This document shows positions 16,920-25,344 of a DNA stretch of 64,000 nucleotides, piece by piece (positions within the stretch are counted from its first letter, which is position 1; every line of letters starts with the position of its first letter). The stretch comes from UBA6623 sp965238125 (GTDB taxonomy: Bacteria > Acidobacteriota > Terriglobia > Bryobacterales > UBA6623), in contig OZ250179.1 of NCBI GenBank assembly GCA_965238125.1, positions 310,001 through 374,000 on the forward strand, read 5' to 3'. The notes under the pieces were generated by a model, which worked only from the letters and a program-made list of their open reading frames with translations, ran no database searches and was not told where the DNA came from. Position numbers and translations under genes: made by a program.

Positions 16920-18581
16920 CCCGCATTTTCAATTTGATGTTTGACATCCCGACCTTCCAGCGGCCTTGAGCGTCTTTATTCATAGGGGCTAGAGCCCGAT
17001 GAGGACGCCATGGAGGCCAACACCCAATGGGTGAAAAACAAACCAAGCCATTCCAGCTAAGTTTCAACGGCTTGTTGAAAGTCGATTTCCAGGGATCGCA
17101 TGTCACTTCCGACGGTGGCCTGATTTTGGTTCGCGAACTGGACGAGCGGCTCGGTCTCGGGAAGCTGATCGATGAGTATCTCAGCGACTCGCGACAAGGC
17201 TTGAACAAGAAGTTCCCGCTGGCCGATCTGCTGCGCCAGTCGATCTACAGCCGCTTGGCAGGCTACGAGGACGTCAACGACGCCGTCCGAGTGTCGGCTG
17301 ACCCGACGTTTCGCTTGATCGGCTCGCAGAGGAACTGGGATCGCCGAGCGGCCTTGACCTCGACGCTGCATGGCTTCGAGACGGAGATGCTGGCGAGCGA
17401 AGAGAACCTGCTGGGGCTGATGGCGCTGAACCGAGAGCTGGTCGGGCAAGCGGAGGCGTTCGACGACTCCGAGCGGGTCGTTCTGGACATGGACTCCACC
17501 GAGAGTCCGGTCCATGGCCAACAGGAAGGCAGTGCCTACAACGGACACTTCGAGTCGGTCTGCTACCACCCGTTGCTTTTGTTCAACGGTCATGGTGATT
17601 GCCTCGCTGCCAAGCTGCGTCCCGGCAACGTGCACAGCGCCGAGGACTGGGATGAGCTATTGTTGCCGGAGATCGAGCGCCAACAGGCTGCGGGCAAGCA
17701 GGTCGCCTTCCGGGGCGATGCCGCCTTTGCCAAGCCGGAGATCTACGAGGCGCTGGAGGAGCGCGGCGCGGACTACGCGATCCGCATTCCGGCCAATAAG
17801 AACCTGGAGCTGGAGATCGAAGACATCCTGTTTCGTCCGCCGGGGAGGCCCGGCCGCAAGCCGCTAGTGCGCTACAAGAGATTTCGCTATCAGGCGGAGA
17901 GCTGGAAGGGGCCGAGACGAGTTGTCGCCAAGGTCGAGCACCACCAGGGCGAGCTATTCGCGCGCGTCGGTTTTATCGTGACGAACATGAGCTTGCCAAG
18001 CCGGTCGGTGGTGCGTTTCTACAACAAGCGCGGCACGGCGGAGCAGTGGATCAAAGAAGGTAAGCAAGCGACGCACTGGACGTGGCTGTCGTGCCATCGC
18101 TTCCGGGCGAACGAGGTGCGCTTGCAGTTAAGCGTGCCGGCCTACAACCTGGGCAACCTGTGGCGGCGACTCGGGTTGCCGCACAGGATCAAGACGTGGT
18201 CACTGACGAGCTTGCAGCAGCGGTTGATGAAGACGGGCGGCAGATTGGTCAAGCACGCGCGGTACTACTGGTTGCTCTTGGCCGAGGGACATCTGAACCG
18301 GCGGCTGTTTGGCGACATGCTGCGGAGGATCTGGGCGCTGCCTGTGCCGGGTGGTTAGCACCGCACTTGGCGAATGCGAAATCTGTGTACTGAGGACGGA
18401 AGCTCGGAGGGGTGTCTGCGAAATTGACTTCGCAGCGGCGGATCAGCCCCCATGAGGGGCAAGAAGGGGGCTCGATCGGTCCCGCCTCAGCCGCCGCCTC
18501 TTTCGGGTGGAGAAATGGTTGCGCTTCGCCGGGTGAGGGTGTAGACTCGTGCCGTCAGAGGAGCCAAATCGGAAATCCTGG
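16920..18581 (+). mobile_element. IS1380-family insertion sequence, copy A (divergent)
   Basis: 1662 bp bounded by imperfect terminal inverted repeats: left CCCGCATTTTCAATTTG, right end ...CCAAATCGGAAATCCTGG. Left flank is TTAAA (16915-16919), right flank TTGAA (18582-18586). It carries one transposase gene. It is clearly related to copies B, C and D but differs at many sites, so it is an older or separate lineage. It forms the left edge of the block that splits the J-domain gene. Confidence 0.88.
17027..18358 (+). CDS. IS1380-family transposase (copy A)
   Basis: 443 residues, intact. DDE_Tnp_1-type catalytic domain. Likely acidic triad: D in VVLDMDSTESPVHG (about 160), D in AFRGDAAFAKPEIYE (about 230) and E in YNKRGTAEQWIKEGK (about 345), the last being the Y-(2)-R-(3)-E-(6)-K signature of the IS4/IS1380 superfamily. 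It differs from copies B-D at scattered residues such as LNGLLKV, DEYLSDS and QRNWDRRA. Probably functional as a protein. Confidence 0.93.
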   Translation: MGEKQTKPFQLSFNGLLKVDFQGSHVTSDGGLILVRELDERLGLGKLIDEYLSDSRQGLNKKFPLADLLRQSIYSRLAGYEDVNDAVRVSADPTFRLIGSQRNWDRRAALTSTLHGFETEMLASEENLLGLMALNRELVGQAEAFDDSERVVLDMDSTESPVHGQQEGSAYNGHFESVCYHPLLLFNGHGDCLAAKLRPGNVHSAEDWDELLLPEIERQQAAGKQVAFRGDAAFAKPEIYEALEERGADYAIRIPANKNLELEIEDILFRPPGRPGRKPLVRYKRFRYQAESWKGPRRVVAKVEHHQGELFARVGFIVTNMSLPSRSVVRFYNKRGTAEQWIKEGKQATHWTWLSCHRFRANEVRLQLSVPAYNLGNLWRRLGLPHRIKTWSLTSLQQRLMKTGGRLVKHARYYWLLLAEGHLNRRLFGDMLRRIWALPVPGG

Positions 18582-18839
18582 TTGAATAGTCGGAGTTTCA
18601 TTTCCCGGTTCCTCGATCCATGTGACACTGCCAAAGGTGCCGGAGAAGATCCCGCTGTTTGCCGCGGGCTACTCCAGCCACCGTTGCGTCAGCCAATCGT
18701 TTCCAAGGGGATAGGCCGCAGGACTCTGACGGTGTCCCCATAAACCCAGACCACGCTTTGCACGCCCTACCGGCATCGGACCGCATCGCTCGTGGAGCGT
18801 ACTACCGACGCCTAGCAGAGTTTACTCAGAGGGCTATAT
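18582..18839. other. 258-bp segment between IS1380 copies A and B
   Basis: No gene recognised. It is foreign to the interrupted J-domain gene and so must have come with, or after, the insertion block. A minus-strand frame of about 60 residues has no recognised relatives by eye. Confidence 0.4.
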
Positions 18840-20670
18840 CCCGCATTTTCAATTTGATGTATGAGCTTCAGACCATCCAGCGACCTTCAGCGTCTTTATT
18901 GATAGGGGCTAGAGCCCGATAAGGACGCCATGGAGGTCAACACCCGATGGGTGAAAAAGAAAACAAGCCGTTTCAGCTCACGTTCAATGGATTTCTCAAA
19001 GTCGATTTCCAAGGATCGCGAGTCACCTCGGATGGCGGTCTGATTCTCGTTCGCGAACTGGATGAACGACTCGGACTCGGGAAGCTGATCGACGAGCATC
19101 TCAGCGACTCGCGACAAGGCTTGAACAAGAAGTTCCCGCTGGCCGATCTGCTGCGGCAGTCGGTCTACAGCCGACTCGCTGGCTACGAGGACCTCAATGA
19201 CGCCGTTCGAGTATCCGCCGATCCGACCTTTCGCTTGATCGGCTCGAAGAGGAACTGGGATCGCGGAGCAGCCTTGACCTCGACGCTGCATGGCTTCGAG
19301 ACGGAGATGCTGGCGAGCGAAGAGAACTTGCTGGGGCTGATGGCAGTGAACCGGGAGCTGGTCGCGCAAGCCGAAGCTCCCGACGGTTCAGACCGCGTGG
19401 TGCTCGACATGGACTCCACGGAGAGCCCCGTCCACGGCCAACAGGAAGGCAGTGCCTACAACGGCCATTTTGAGTCCCTCTGCTATCACCCGCTGTTGCT
19501 GTTCAACCAGCACGGCGACTGCCTAGGCGCGAAGCTGCGTCCCGGCAACGTGCACAGCGCCGAGGACTGGGACGAGCTGCTACTGCCGGAGATCGAACGA
19601 CAACAGGCGGAGGGCAAACAGGTGACGTTCCGCGCCGACGCCGCCTTCGCCAAGCCCGAGATCTACGAGGCGATGGAGGAGCGCGGCGTGGACTACGTGA
19701 TTCGCATCCCGGCGAACAAGAGCCTGGAGCTGGAGATCGAGGACATCCTGTTTCGGCCACCGGGCAGGCCGAACGCCAAGCCTCTAGTGCGCTACAAGAG
19801 TTTTAGAGCACGACAACAGGCGGAGGGCAAACGCTATCAGCCCGGATCTACCGATGGAGAGCTGGACTCGAATCCCGGGAACAAGAGCCTGGAGCTGGAG
19901 ATCGAGGACATCCTGTTTCGGCCACCGGGCAGGCCGAACGCCAAGCCTCTAGTGCGCTACAAGAGTTTTCGCTATCAGGCCGAGAGCTGGTCGAAGGCAA
20001 GGCGAGTTGTCGCCAAGGTCGAGCATCACCAGGGCGAACTATTCCCGCGCGTCGGATTTGTCGTGACGAGCATGAGCTTGCCGAGCCGCTCGGTCGTGCG
20101 GTTCTACAACAAGCGCGGCACGGCGGAGCAGTGGATCAAAGAAGGCAAACAGGCCACGCACTGGACCCGCTTGTCGTGTCACCGCTTCCGAGCCAACGAG
20201 GTACGGCTGCAACTCAGCGTGCCGGCCTACAACCTGGGCAACCTGTGGCGGCGGCTAGGGCTGCCGCAGCGAATCAAAAGCTGGTCGCTAACGAGTTTGC
20301 AACACAGGTTGATGAAGACCGGCGGTCGGCTGGTCAAGCATGCTCGCTACTACTGGTTGCTGCTGGCGGAGGGGCATCTGAACCGGCGGCTGTTCGGTGA
20401 CATGCTGCATAGGATCTGGGCGCTGCCTGTGCCGGGTGGGTAGCGTTGCCCGGGCGAGGATCAACAGTTTTTGGCTCCAAAAAGGTTTCGCAGGGAGCAG
20501 TGTCGGCCGGAGCGCCGTTCAGTCCGCTCAATCAACGTCTGTGAGCGGACGGACGAGCCCTGGCGCCTACCGGCGGAGGTGATGTGCAGGGTTCAGCGCG
20601 AAAAGACGTGGTATTCGGCGCAGCGGGGGTGTATCCTGTGACCGTGCCAGGGCCAAAATGGAAATCCTGG
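18840..20670 (+). mobile_element. IS1380-family insertion sequence, copy B, with 165-bp internal insertion
   Basis: Same ends as copies C and D (CCCGCATTTTC... and ...AAAATGGAAATCCTGG) but 1831 bp instead of 1666 bp. The extra 165 bp sit inside the transposase gene around 19803-19967. The flanks (TATAT left, TTTAG right) are not a target duplication, so this copy has been rearranged since insertion or arrived as part of the block 16920-20877. Confidence 0.88.
18947..20443 (+). CDS. IS1380-family transposase with in-frame partial duplication (copy B)
   Basis: 498 residues against 443 in sister copies. The extra 55 residues repeat the segment NKSLELEIEDILFRPPGRPN and its continuation to RYKSF. 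Between the two repeats is a novel join, RARQQAEGKRYQPGSTDGEL, part of which (RQQAEGK) copies an upstream stretch. The insertion lies between the second catalytic Asp and the Y-R-E-K motif. The frame is kept, but folding of the catalytic core is probably disturbed, so the product may be inactive. Confidence 0.85.
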   Translation: MGEKENKPFQLTFNGFLKVDFQGSRVTSDGGLILVRELDERLGLGKLIDEHLSDSRQGLNKKFPLADLLRQSVYSRLAGYEDLNDAVRVSADPTFRLIGSKRNWDRGAALTSTLHGFETEMLASEENLLGLMAVNRELVAQAEAPDGSDRVVLDMDSTESPVHGQQEGSAYNGHFESLCYHPLLLFNQHGDCLGAKLRPGNVHSAEDWDELLLPEIERQQAEGKQVTFRADAAFAKPEIYEAMEERGVDYVIRIPANKSLELEIEDILFRPPGRPNAKPLVRYKSFRARQQAEGKRYQPGSTDGELDSNPGNKSLELEIEDILFRPPGRPNAKPLVRYKSFRYQAESWSKARRVVAKVEHHQGELFPRVGFVVTSMSLPSRSVVRFYNKRGTAEQWIKEGKQATHWTRLSCHRFRANEVRLQLSVPAYNLGNLWRRLGLPQRIKSWSLTSLQHRLMKTGGRLVKHARYYWLLLAEGHLNRRLFGDMLHRIWALPVPGG

Positions 20671-20877
20671 TTTAGGGGTGCTAGGGGTTCTGGCGACGGT
20701 ACCGATGACGGCCGTCGAGCGGGGAAAGACCTTTATCGGGGGCAGGGCGACGGTGATCAGCGATATATCCAAGCACCCACGCACCCCTAGGACCAGTATT
20801 AAATGCAGTTCGTCTGCTATGGCCGCACAAGAGACCGTAACGTAGTCTACGGTTCCCGATTGTATACGGTAAATATA
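20671..20877. other. Segment between IS1380 copy B and the J-domain gene 5' part
   Basis: Contains the 113-bp MITE-like element at 20675-20787 and about 90 bp of unassigned sequence ending ...GTATACGGTAAATATA just before TTAAA. This end does not resemble the IS1380 right end, which makes the nature of the right edge of the block unclear. Confidence 0.5.
20675..20787. mobile_element. MITE-like element flanked by TA
   Basis: Imperfect terminal inverted repeats: GGGGTGCTAGGGGTTCTGG at the left, and GGGGTGCGTGGGTGCTTGG reading inward from the right. Each end is bordered by TA (20673-20674 and 20788-20789), the target type of IS630/Tc1-mariner elements. No coding capacity. Its ends do not match the IS630 copies of this window, so another element must mobilise it. 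Confidence 0.5.
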
Positions 20878-21038
20878 TTAAAGACTATCTCAAATTCGCG
20901 CTGATTGCCGGACTCATTGTTATCGGGATGGTACCGCAGGGCCAGCAGTCGGTAAACGCGTCGGATCGTTTCCAACTCCGCGGTCGGGCTGATCTGGAGA
21001 ACTTCGTAGAAGTCGATGAAGGAGTCTCGATCTTGCAT
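20878..21038 (-). pseudogene. J-domain (DnaJ-like) protein, 5' part
   Basis: ATG at 21038. Encodes DFYEVLQISPTAELETIRR, then YRLLALRYHPDNN with the HPD tripeptide that stimulates Hsp70 ATPase, then EFEIVF up to TTAAA at the insertion point. Beyond that the frame runs into foreign DNA and stops at 20847. The remainder of the gene is at 16407-16919. See that entry for the in-frame reconstruction. Confidence 0.85.
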
Positions 21039-21454
21039 GGAAACGCAACTATTCTTTCATGGGGCGAATCCATCGCCCAGCGCCGCAACCCTAATCATGC
21101 ATCGGCACAGTCATATTGCCAATGGTACGGACGAACCTTTGTTCCTAGGGGATTCTCCGTGAGTCCCCAGTCGATCCGACCCCGCATACGCCGAGCCGGC
21201 AGGGTACACGGCGGCAGTAAACGAAGACTGTGCCTGGCGCGGGCCGAATCACTTCCATTGAAGTCGCGGGCTTGGCGCCAAGAAACGGACTATCCCCTAT
21301 TTCCTCAAAAGCTTCCACGAGAACGACGTCGTTGCAAGGTGGCATTTTCGTTTCCCGGTAATACAGCGGTTTCGCAAGATCAATCGGTCGTTTCGCTTAG
21401 AGACTCGGACCCCGGAAGTAGGAATACATTTAGGTAAAGGGAGAACTGTTAACC
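21039..21454. other. Intergenic region upstream of J-domain gene and 21455 gene
   Basis: 416 bp between two divergently oriented genes, so it should hold both promoters. Short overlapping frames exist on both strands but none has a ribosome site or recognised product. AGGGAGAAC at 21438-21446 serves the gene at 21455. Confidence 0.4.
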
Positions 21455-21877
21455 GTGTCACACGTGAACTCGAGTCTCGTTCCGATCGGCCTCGGACTCG
21501 GGCGCTCCATGGCCGGCACGGGAGTGATGGCCGCCGGCGCGGTGCTGGCCTTTCACGGTCTTCGTGATTCGGCGTCTTGGCTGCCTTCCTTTTTGGGAAT
21601 TGGAGACACCTTGGCTGGCGGGGTCGTTTTTTCCGCTGGGTTGGTGCTACTCCTACTCCCCGCCGGCGTCCGGCGCCGTACCCGCGGCGAAGCTCCGCCG
21701 CCGACTCCGCTGGATGCCTCGGAGCCTTCGGCTGACATGAACGGACTCGAGGCACTCATTCGGTGGGATGAGGCAGTGAATAGCCGTTCCGCCGATAAGA
21801 CGCTGCCGCCGGCGCTGCTGCCGGCGGCTGTTGGGAGCAGTCGAGATTTCCCGGCGGACGCACCTGACCGGGAATAG
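21455..21877 (+). CDS. Small hypothetical membrane protein
   Basis: 140 residues from a GTG at 21455, with AGGGAGA about 10 bases upstream. Two hydrophobic helices lie at about residues 17-35 (GTGVMAAGAVLAFHGL) and 48-70 (GDTLAGGVVFSAGLVLLLLPAGV), followed by a basic stop-transfer (RRRTRGE) and a Pro/Ser/Asp-rich cytoplasmic tail. No family recognised. Confidence 0.6.
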   Translation: MSHVNSSLVPIGLGLGRSMAGTGVMAAGAVLAFHGLRDSASWLPSFLGIGDTLAGGVVFSAGLVLLLLPAGVRRRTRGEAPPPTPLDASEPSADMNGLEALIRWDEAVNSRSADKTLPPALLPAAVGSSRDFPADAPDRE

Positions 21878-21960
21878 CAGCGGCCGTCTCCACTCTTTTC
21901 TGACTCCGCCACACGGGCCCTCCCGGGGCCTGCGGCTGTCCTGATCCTCATACCGCCCTT

Positions 21961-21997
21961 CGCCGTCCGGACCGCGTCGGCGGCGGTCCGGACGGCG
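21961..21997. terminator. Strong hairpin between 21455 and 22037 genes
   Basis: A perfect 15-bp stem CGCCGTCCGGACCGC / GCGGTCCGGACGGCG with a 7-base loop, followed by GCCTTCGTTGTTC. Probable terminator of the upstream gene, though the T-run is poor. Confidence 0.55.
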
Positions 21998-22036
21998 GCC
22001 TTCGTTGTTCTATACTGAGCGCCTGGGAGAGATGAT

Positions 22037-22603
22037 ATGACCCTTCGCGGCACTCGATTTCAGTCGGCGAGCGTTGTTCTCATGGCGGCCGGGGCCTTGT
22101 GGATCCAGCAAGCCACATCCTCCGCGAGGGCCGAGGCCGCGGGCGGATTGCAGTGGACCGCCCCCGCGGATTGGACTTCGAAAGGTTCGACTCGCATGAG
22201 GGCGGCGACCTATGCCATTCCCGCCGCGGCGGGCGACTCCGAAGGCGGCGAATGCGCCGTTTACTACTTCGGTCCCGGCCAAGGCGGCAGCGTGCGTGCG
22301 AACGTGCGGCGGTGGCTGGGCCAATTTCGTACTCCCGAGGGCGGTCCGGTGGACGAGTCGGCGAGGGTCACGGAGAAAAATGTGGGCGAGATCGCGGTTA
22401 CTTGGCTGGAGGTAAGCGGGACCTATCTTTTCAAACCGGCGCGGTTTGCGCCCAAGGTCACACCAAAGCCCGGCTACCGTATGCTCGCCGCGATTGCGCA
22501 GGGTCCGGCGGGTCCGGTGTTCTTCAAACTTACCGCGCCGGCCAACACGGCGGGAAATGCCGAGGCGGCGTTCGAGAAGATGCTGCAATCGCTGAGCCAG
22601 TAG
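22037..22603 (+). CDS. Secreted hypothetical protein
   Basis: 188 residues. Signal peptide with a hydrophobic core at about 10-25 (ASVVLMAAGALWIQQ) and an Ala-rich cleavage zone. The mature part begins with GGLQWTAPADWTSKG, then YAIPAAAGDSEGGECAVYYFG and GQGGSVRANVRRWLGQF, a pattern I associate with exported proteins of unknown function in Acidobacteriota. GGAGAGATG lies 6 bases upstream of the ATG. Stands alone. Confidence 0.7.
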   Translation: MTLRGTRFQSASVVLMAAGALWIQQATSSARAEAAGGLQWTAPADWTSKGSTRMRAATYAIPAAAGDSEGGECAVYYFGPGQGGSVRANVRRWLGQFRTPEGGPVDESARVTEKNVGEIAVTWLEVSGTYLFKPARFAPKVTPKPGYRMLAAIAQGPAGPVFFKLTAPANTAGNAEAAFEKMLQSLSQ

Positions 22604-22881
22604 TTCCCATGCCCTAGCCTAGGCCGGCCCGGGCCGCGGCCTTACGATCACCAACTGCGTTGCTTCAGGGCTGTGAAATCACAAACGACTGCAGCCGCGG
22701 AGCGGCGACGGGAGCCCTAGCCCCGGGCTTCAGCCCGGGGTCGCCACCACAAATCACCAGCAGCCCCGGACGGGGCGTAGGAACAATCGCGCGATACAAC
22801 GCCGGCGAACAGGAACGTCCCCCTTCCCATCCGCCGACGCCCTGGTGGCGGGAACGCTCCCGACACCGATTTTCTTGGCGA
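22604..22881. repeat. Intergenic region with divergent copies of dispersed repeat modules
   Basis: GCAGCCGCGGAGCGGCGACGG at about 22691 and CCCCGGGCTTCAGCCCGGGG at about 22722 match the hairpin modules of the 13672 repeat family; GATTTTCTTGGCGATTATT near 22868 resembles its 3' module. No gene seen. Confidence 0.5.
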
Positions 22882-23496
22882 TTATTCCGCCGGCTCCGCT
22901 TGGCCCGATTCCTGCGTGAAACTCACGGCCGGGGGCGCCTGGCGCGCTTCCTCGCTGGTGCGGAAATAGGCGTCCTCGCGCGCGAAGCCGCTCATCGAGG
23001 CGACGAGGTTGTTGGGGAAGAGCTGTATATAGGTGTTGTATAGCTGGACGGTTTGATTGTACTTGCGCCGCTCGATGGCAATGCGGTTTTCCGTCCCGGC
23101 CAACTCGTCTTGCAGGCGCATGAAATTTTGGCTCGACCGCAGATCCGGGTACCGCTCCATGACGACCAGCAGTCGCGACAAGGCGCCGCCGAGTTGGTCG
23201 TTGGCGTTGATGCGCTGCGACGGAGTGCGCGCTCCCGCCATCGCCGCGCGGGCGTTGGCGATATTCGAAAAGACTTCCTTCTCCTGCGCCGCGATGCCCT
23301 TGACGGTCTCGACCAGGTTAGGCACCAAATCGAGGCGTCGCTGAATGACGGTGTCGACCTGCGCCCAGGCGCCGGCAATGGCTTCTTTGTGCTGCACCAT
23401 CGTATTGCGGTGCCCGATGAACGTGCTGCCCACCGCCAGCGCGACCAGCAGCAACAGACCGACAAGAACCCCTCCGATGATGAGTGCTTTTTTCAA
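22882..23496 (-). CDS. lemA: LemA family protein
   Basis: 204 residues. One N-terminal membrane helix (ALIIGGVLVGLLLLVALAVG), then the alpha-helical LemA domain: NTMVQHKEAIAGAWAQVDTV, RRLDLVPNLVETVKG, PDLRSSQNFMRLQDELAGTENRI and YNTYIQLFPNNLVA, all family hallmarks. LemA proteins are found with TPM-domain proteins, as here (24295-25110), and are thought to act in envelope or stress responses; the molecular function is not known. The order TPM, nucleotidyltransferase, LemA on one strand suggests an operon. Confidence 0.93.
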   Translation of the reverse strand: MKKALIIGGVLVGLLLLVALAVGSTFIGHRNTMVQHKEAIAGAWAQVDTVIQRRLDLVPNLVETVKGIAAQEKEVFSNIANARAAMAGARTPSQRINANDQLGGALSRLLVVMERYPDLRSSQNFMRLQDELAGTENRIAIERRKYNQTVQLYNTYIQLFPNNLVASMSGFAREDAYFRTSEEARQAPPAVSFTQESGQAEPAE

Positions 23497-23544
23497 GAGT
23501 TCCTCCCGCGGGCGCGTCGCGAAGCCGCCGTGCGTCCAGCCGAA

Positions 23545-24255
23545 TTATAACTTGTCCACGGCTTCGGCGGCCTTGGTGACCTGCGACAGATAGTCCCCGA
23601 ACAGGGGGTGAATATCGTGGTCGTCGAGCCGTTCGTTCCCCTGGCGAAAGGCCAGAATCGCCTCGAAAGGCTTCGTGGAAATCGAGAAGCGCTCGGCGGC
23701 GCGTTCAAAGATTTCGTGCTTGGTGACCGGCGACTCCTCGCCGTGGAGAATGAGAGCGTGACGCAGCAGCGTGGCCATGCTGGGCAGCGATTCGACCAAC
23801 AAACGCGTCAGCTCGCGGCGATCGTCATGCGAGGCGATGTAGCGCTCGCGCAAGCGCAGCAGACCCGATCGCAACTCATGCTCGACCTGGTAACGGTGGT
23901 GTTCCGGCTCCACTTGGATGTCGCTGACAACGTCCTCGCCGTGAAGGACGCGGTAGGCCGCTCGAATATCGAGAAATTCTATGGCGAAAGCGTCGTGGGC
24001 GTTTTCGACTTCCTCGCGGGAAAGAAAGATCGGGACCGCTTTCTGCCTTTTCAACCACCAACGAACCGGGGCTTTCACCTTGTCCAGCTGCTCGGCCCCG
24101 ACGCGGGTTAGCACGCAAAGGACATTCAAATCCGAGACCTTCTTTTGGTAGTCGCCCGTCACCGCCGAGCCGTAGAGAACGACGCTGACCAGATCATCGC
24201 CCAGCGCCTCGCTCAGGCGGCGGACGAGGCTTTCGAGAAGTTGATCGTTGGTCAT
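23545..24255 (-). CDS. Nucleotidyltransferase-domain protein
   Basis: 236 residues from the ATG at 24255; a GTG at 24279 is an alternative. N-terminal NTP_transf_2-type motif GSAVTGDYQKKVSDLNVL has the GS of the fold, but the second acidic position is partly replaced (SDLN instead of SDxD), so catalysis is doubtful. The rest is helical with conserved-looking EHHRYQVEHELRSGLLRLRERY. This two-part protein (NTase plus helical domain) is often linked to LemA/TPM clusters in Acidobacteriota (inference from gene order here). Substrate unknown. Confidence 0.7.
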   Translation of the reverse strand: MTNDQLLESLVRRLSEALGDDLVSVVLYGSAVTGDYQKKVSDLNVLCVLTRVGAEQLDKVKAPVRWWLKRQKAVPIFLSREEVENAHDAFAIEFLDIRAAYRVLHGEDVVSDIQVEPEHHRYQVEHELRSGLLRLRERYIASHDDRRELTRLLVESLPSMATLLRHALILHGEESPVTKHEIFERAAERFSISTKPFEAILAFRQGNERLDDHDIHPLFGDYLSQVTKAAEAVDKL

Positions 24256-24294
24256 ATTGGATGCCCGTTCTTGACTCACTCGCCGACGAGTGCG

Positions 24295-25110
24295 TTACCA
24301 CGAACCGGAAGCCCCGCCGCCGCCGAAACCGCCGCCGCTGAACCCGCCGAAACCGCCGCCCGAGTAACCTCCGCCGCCCATTCCCGAAAAGCCGCCCCGC
24401 CCCATGCCGGCGAGCCCGCCGAGCAGCAACGCGGAGGTCAGGCCGCCGCCGCGGCGCCTGCCCGGGCCGCCGCGCCGCCCGAATAGGAAGGGCAGGAACA
24501 AGATCAGCGGCCAAAGGCCGAGCAACCCGCGTGAGCGCCGTCGCCGCTGTGGGGTCCTCTGGGTCGTCGGCGCGCCCGCCAGCTTGATGCCGGTGTCGTC
24601 GGCGACGACTTGCGCAATTGCCAGAAAGCCGATCGCAACGGCGCGGTCATAGTCGCCGGCCTGCAAGGCGGGACGCATCTGTTCGCGAATCTCGCCGGCG
24701 CGCCCGTCGGGCAGGATGGGTTCGATCCCGTAGCCGACTTCGATGCGCAACTTGCGATCGTCGATCGCGAGCAGCAGCAGGACGCCGCGGTCTTCCTCGT
24801 CGCCCACGCCCCACTGCTCAGCCAAGACGTTGGCGTAGTTTTCGACCGATTCGCCTTCGAGCGATTTGACGACGGCGACCGCGACCTCGGCCTTGGTCTT
24901 CTGTTTCAGCTCCACCGCGATCGCCTCGAGTTGGCCCCTCACCCCGGCGTTGAGTACCCCGGCGTAGTCATTGATGAAGCCGCTGGGCTGGGGCAGAGGG
25001 GCTGCCGCTGCCGGCGGCAAGCAGAGCAGCAGTACGAGTATCGCGAACGGCGAGGGACGCTCGTTGGTTCGGATACGCGCGGTCCGCGATCGGCAGGGGC
25101 AATGGTTCAC
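24295..25110 (-). CDS. TPM-domain (TLP18.3/Psb32/MOLO-1) membrane protein
   Basis: 271 residues from a GTG at 25110; the frame is open further upstream without a better start. Signal-like segment FAILVLLLCLPPAAAAP, then the TPM domain (FINDYAGVLNAGVRGQLEAI, KTKAEVAVAVVKSLEGES, EDRGVLLLLAIDDRKLRIEVGYGIEPILPDG), a membrane helix (LLGLWPLILFLPFLFG), and a C-terminal low-complexity Gly/Ser tail (GGFSGMGGGGYSGGGFGG). This is the usual architecture of the YgcG-like partners of LemA. The protein faces the periplasm; function is poorly known. Confidence 0.85.
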   Translation of the reverse strand: MNHCPCRSRTARIRTNERPSPFAILVLLLCLPPAAAAPLPQPSGFINDYAGVLNAGVRGQLEAIAVELKQKTKAEVAVAVVKSLEGESVENYANVLAEQWGVGDEEDRGVLLLLAIDDRKLRIEVGYGIEPILPDGRAGEIREQMRPALQAGDYDRAVAIGFLAIAQVVADDTGIKLAGAPTTQRTPQRRRRSRGLLGLWPLILFLPFLFGRRGGPGRRRGGGLTSALLLGGLAGMGRGGFSGMGGGGYSGGGFGGFSGGGFGGGGASGSW

Positions 25111-25344
25111 GGCAGTTTCAGAATACCAACTGGCTCGGGGTGCCCCGGCCCGCTGCACTCGGGAACGCGCCGGCGGAAGGATGCCCTCCGACGGTTCGGC
25201 CAGCTGAGGTGTTCGACATCTGTCTCTTTGTGTATCTACAGAGCTGATGGATACATAGAATCTACCCGGCGGTCGCGGGGCCAATCGGTGACCGAGAGCG
25301 GATCCCGCCGCACGGGATACCTGTGGCATTCAGTTTTAAAAGAC

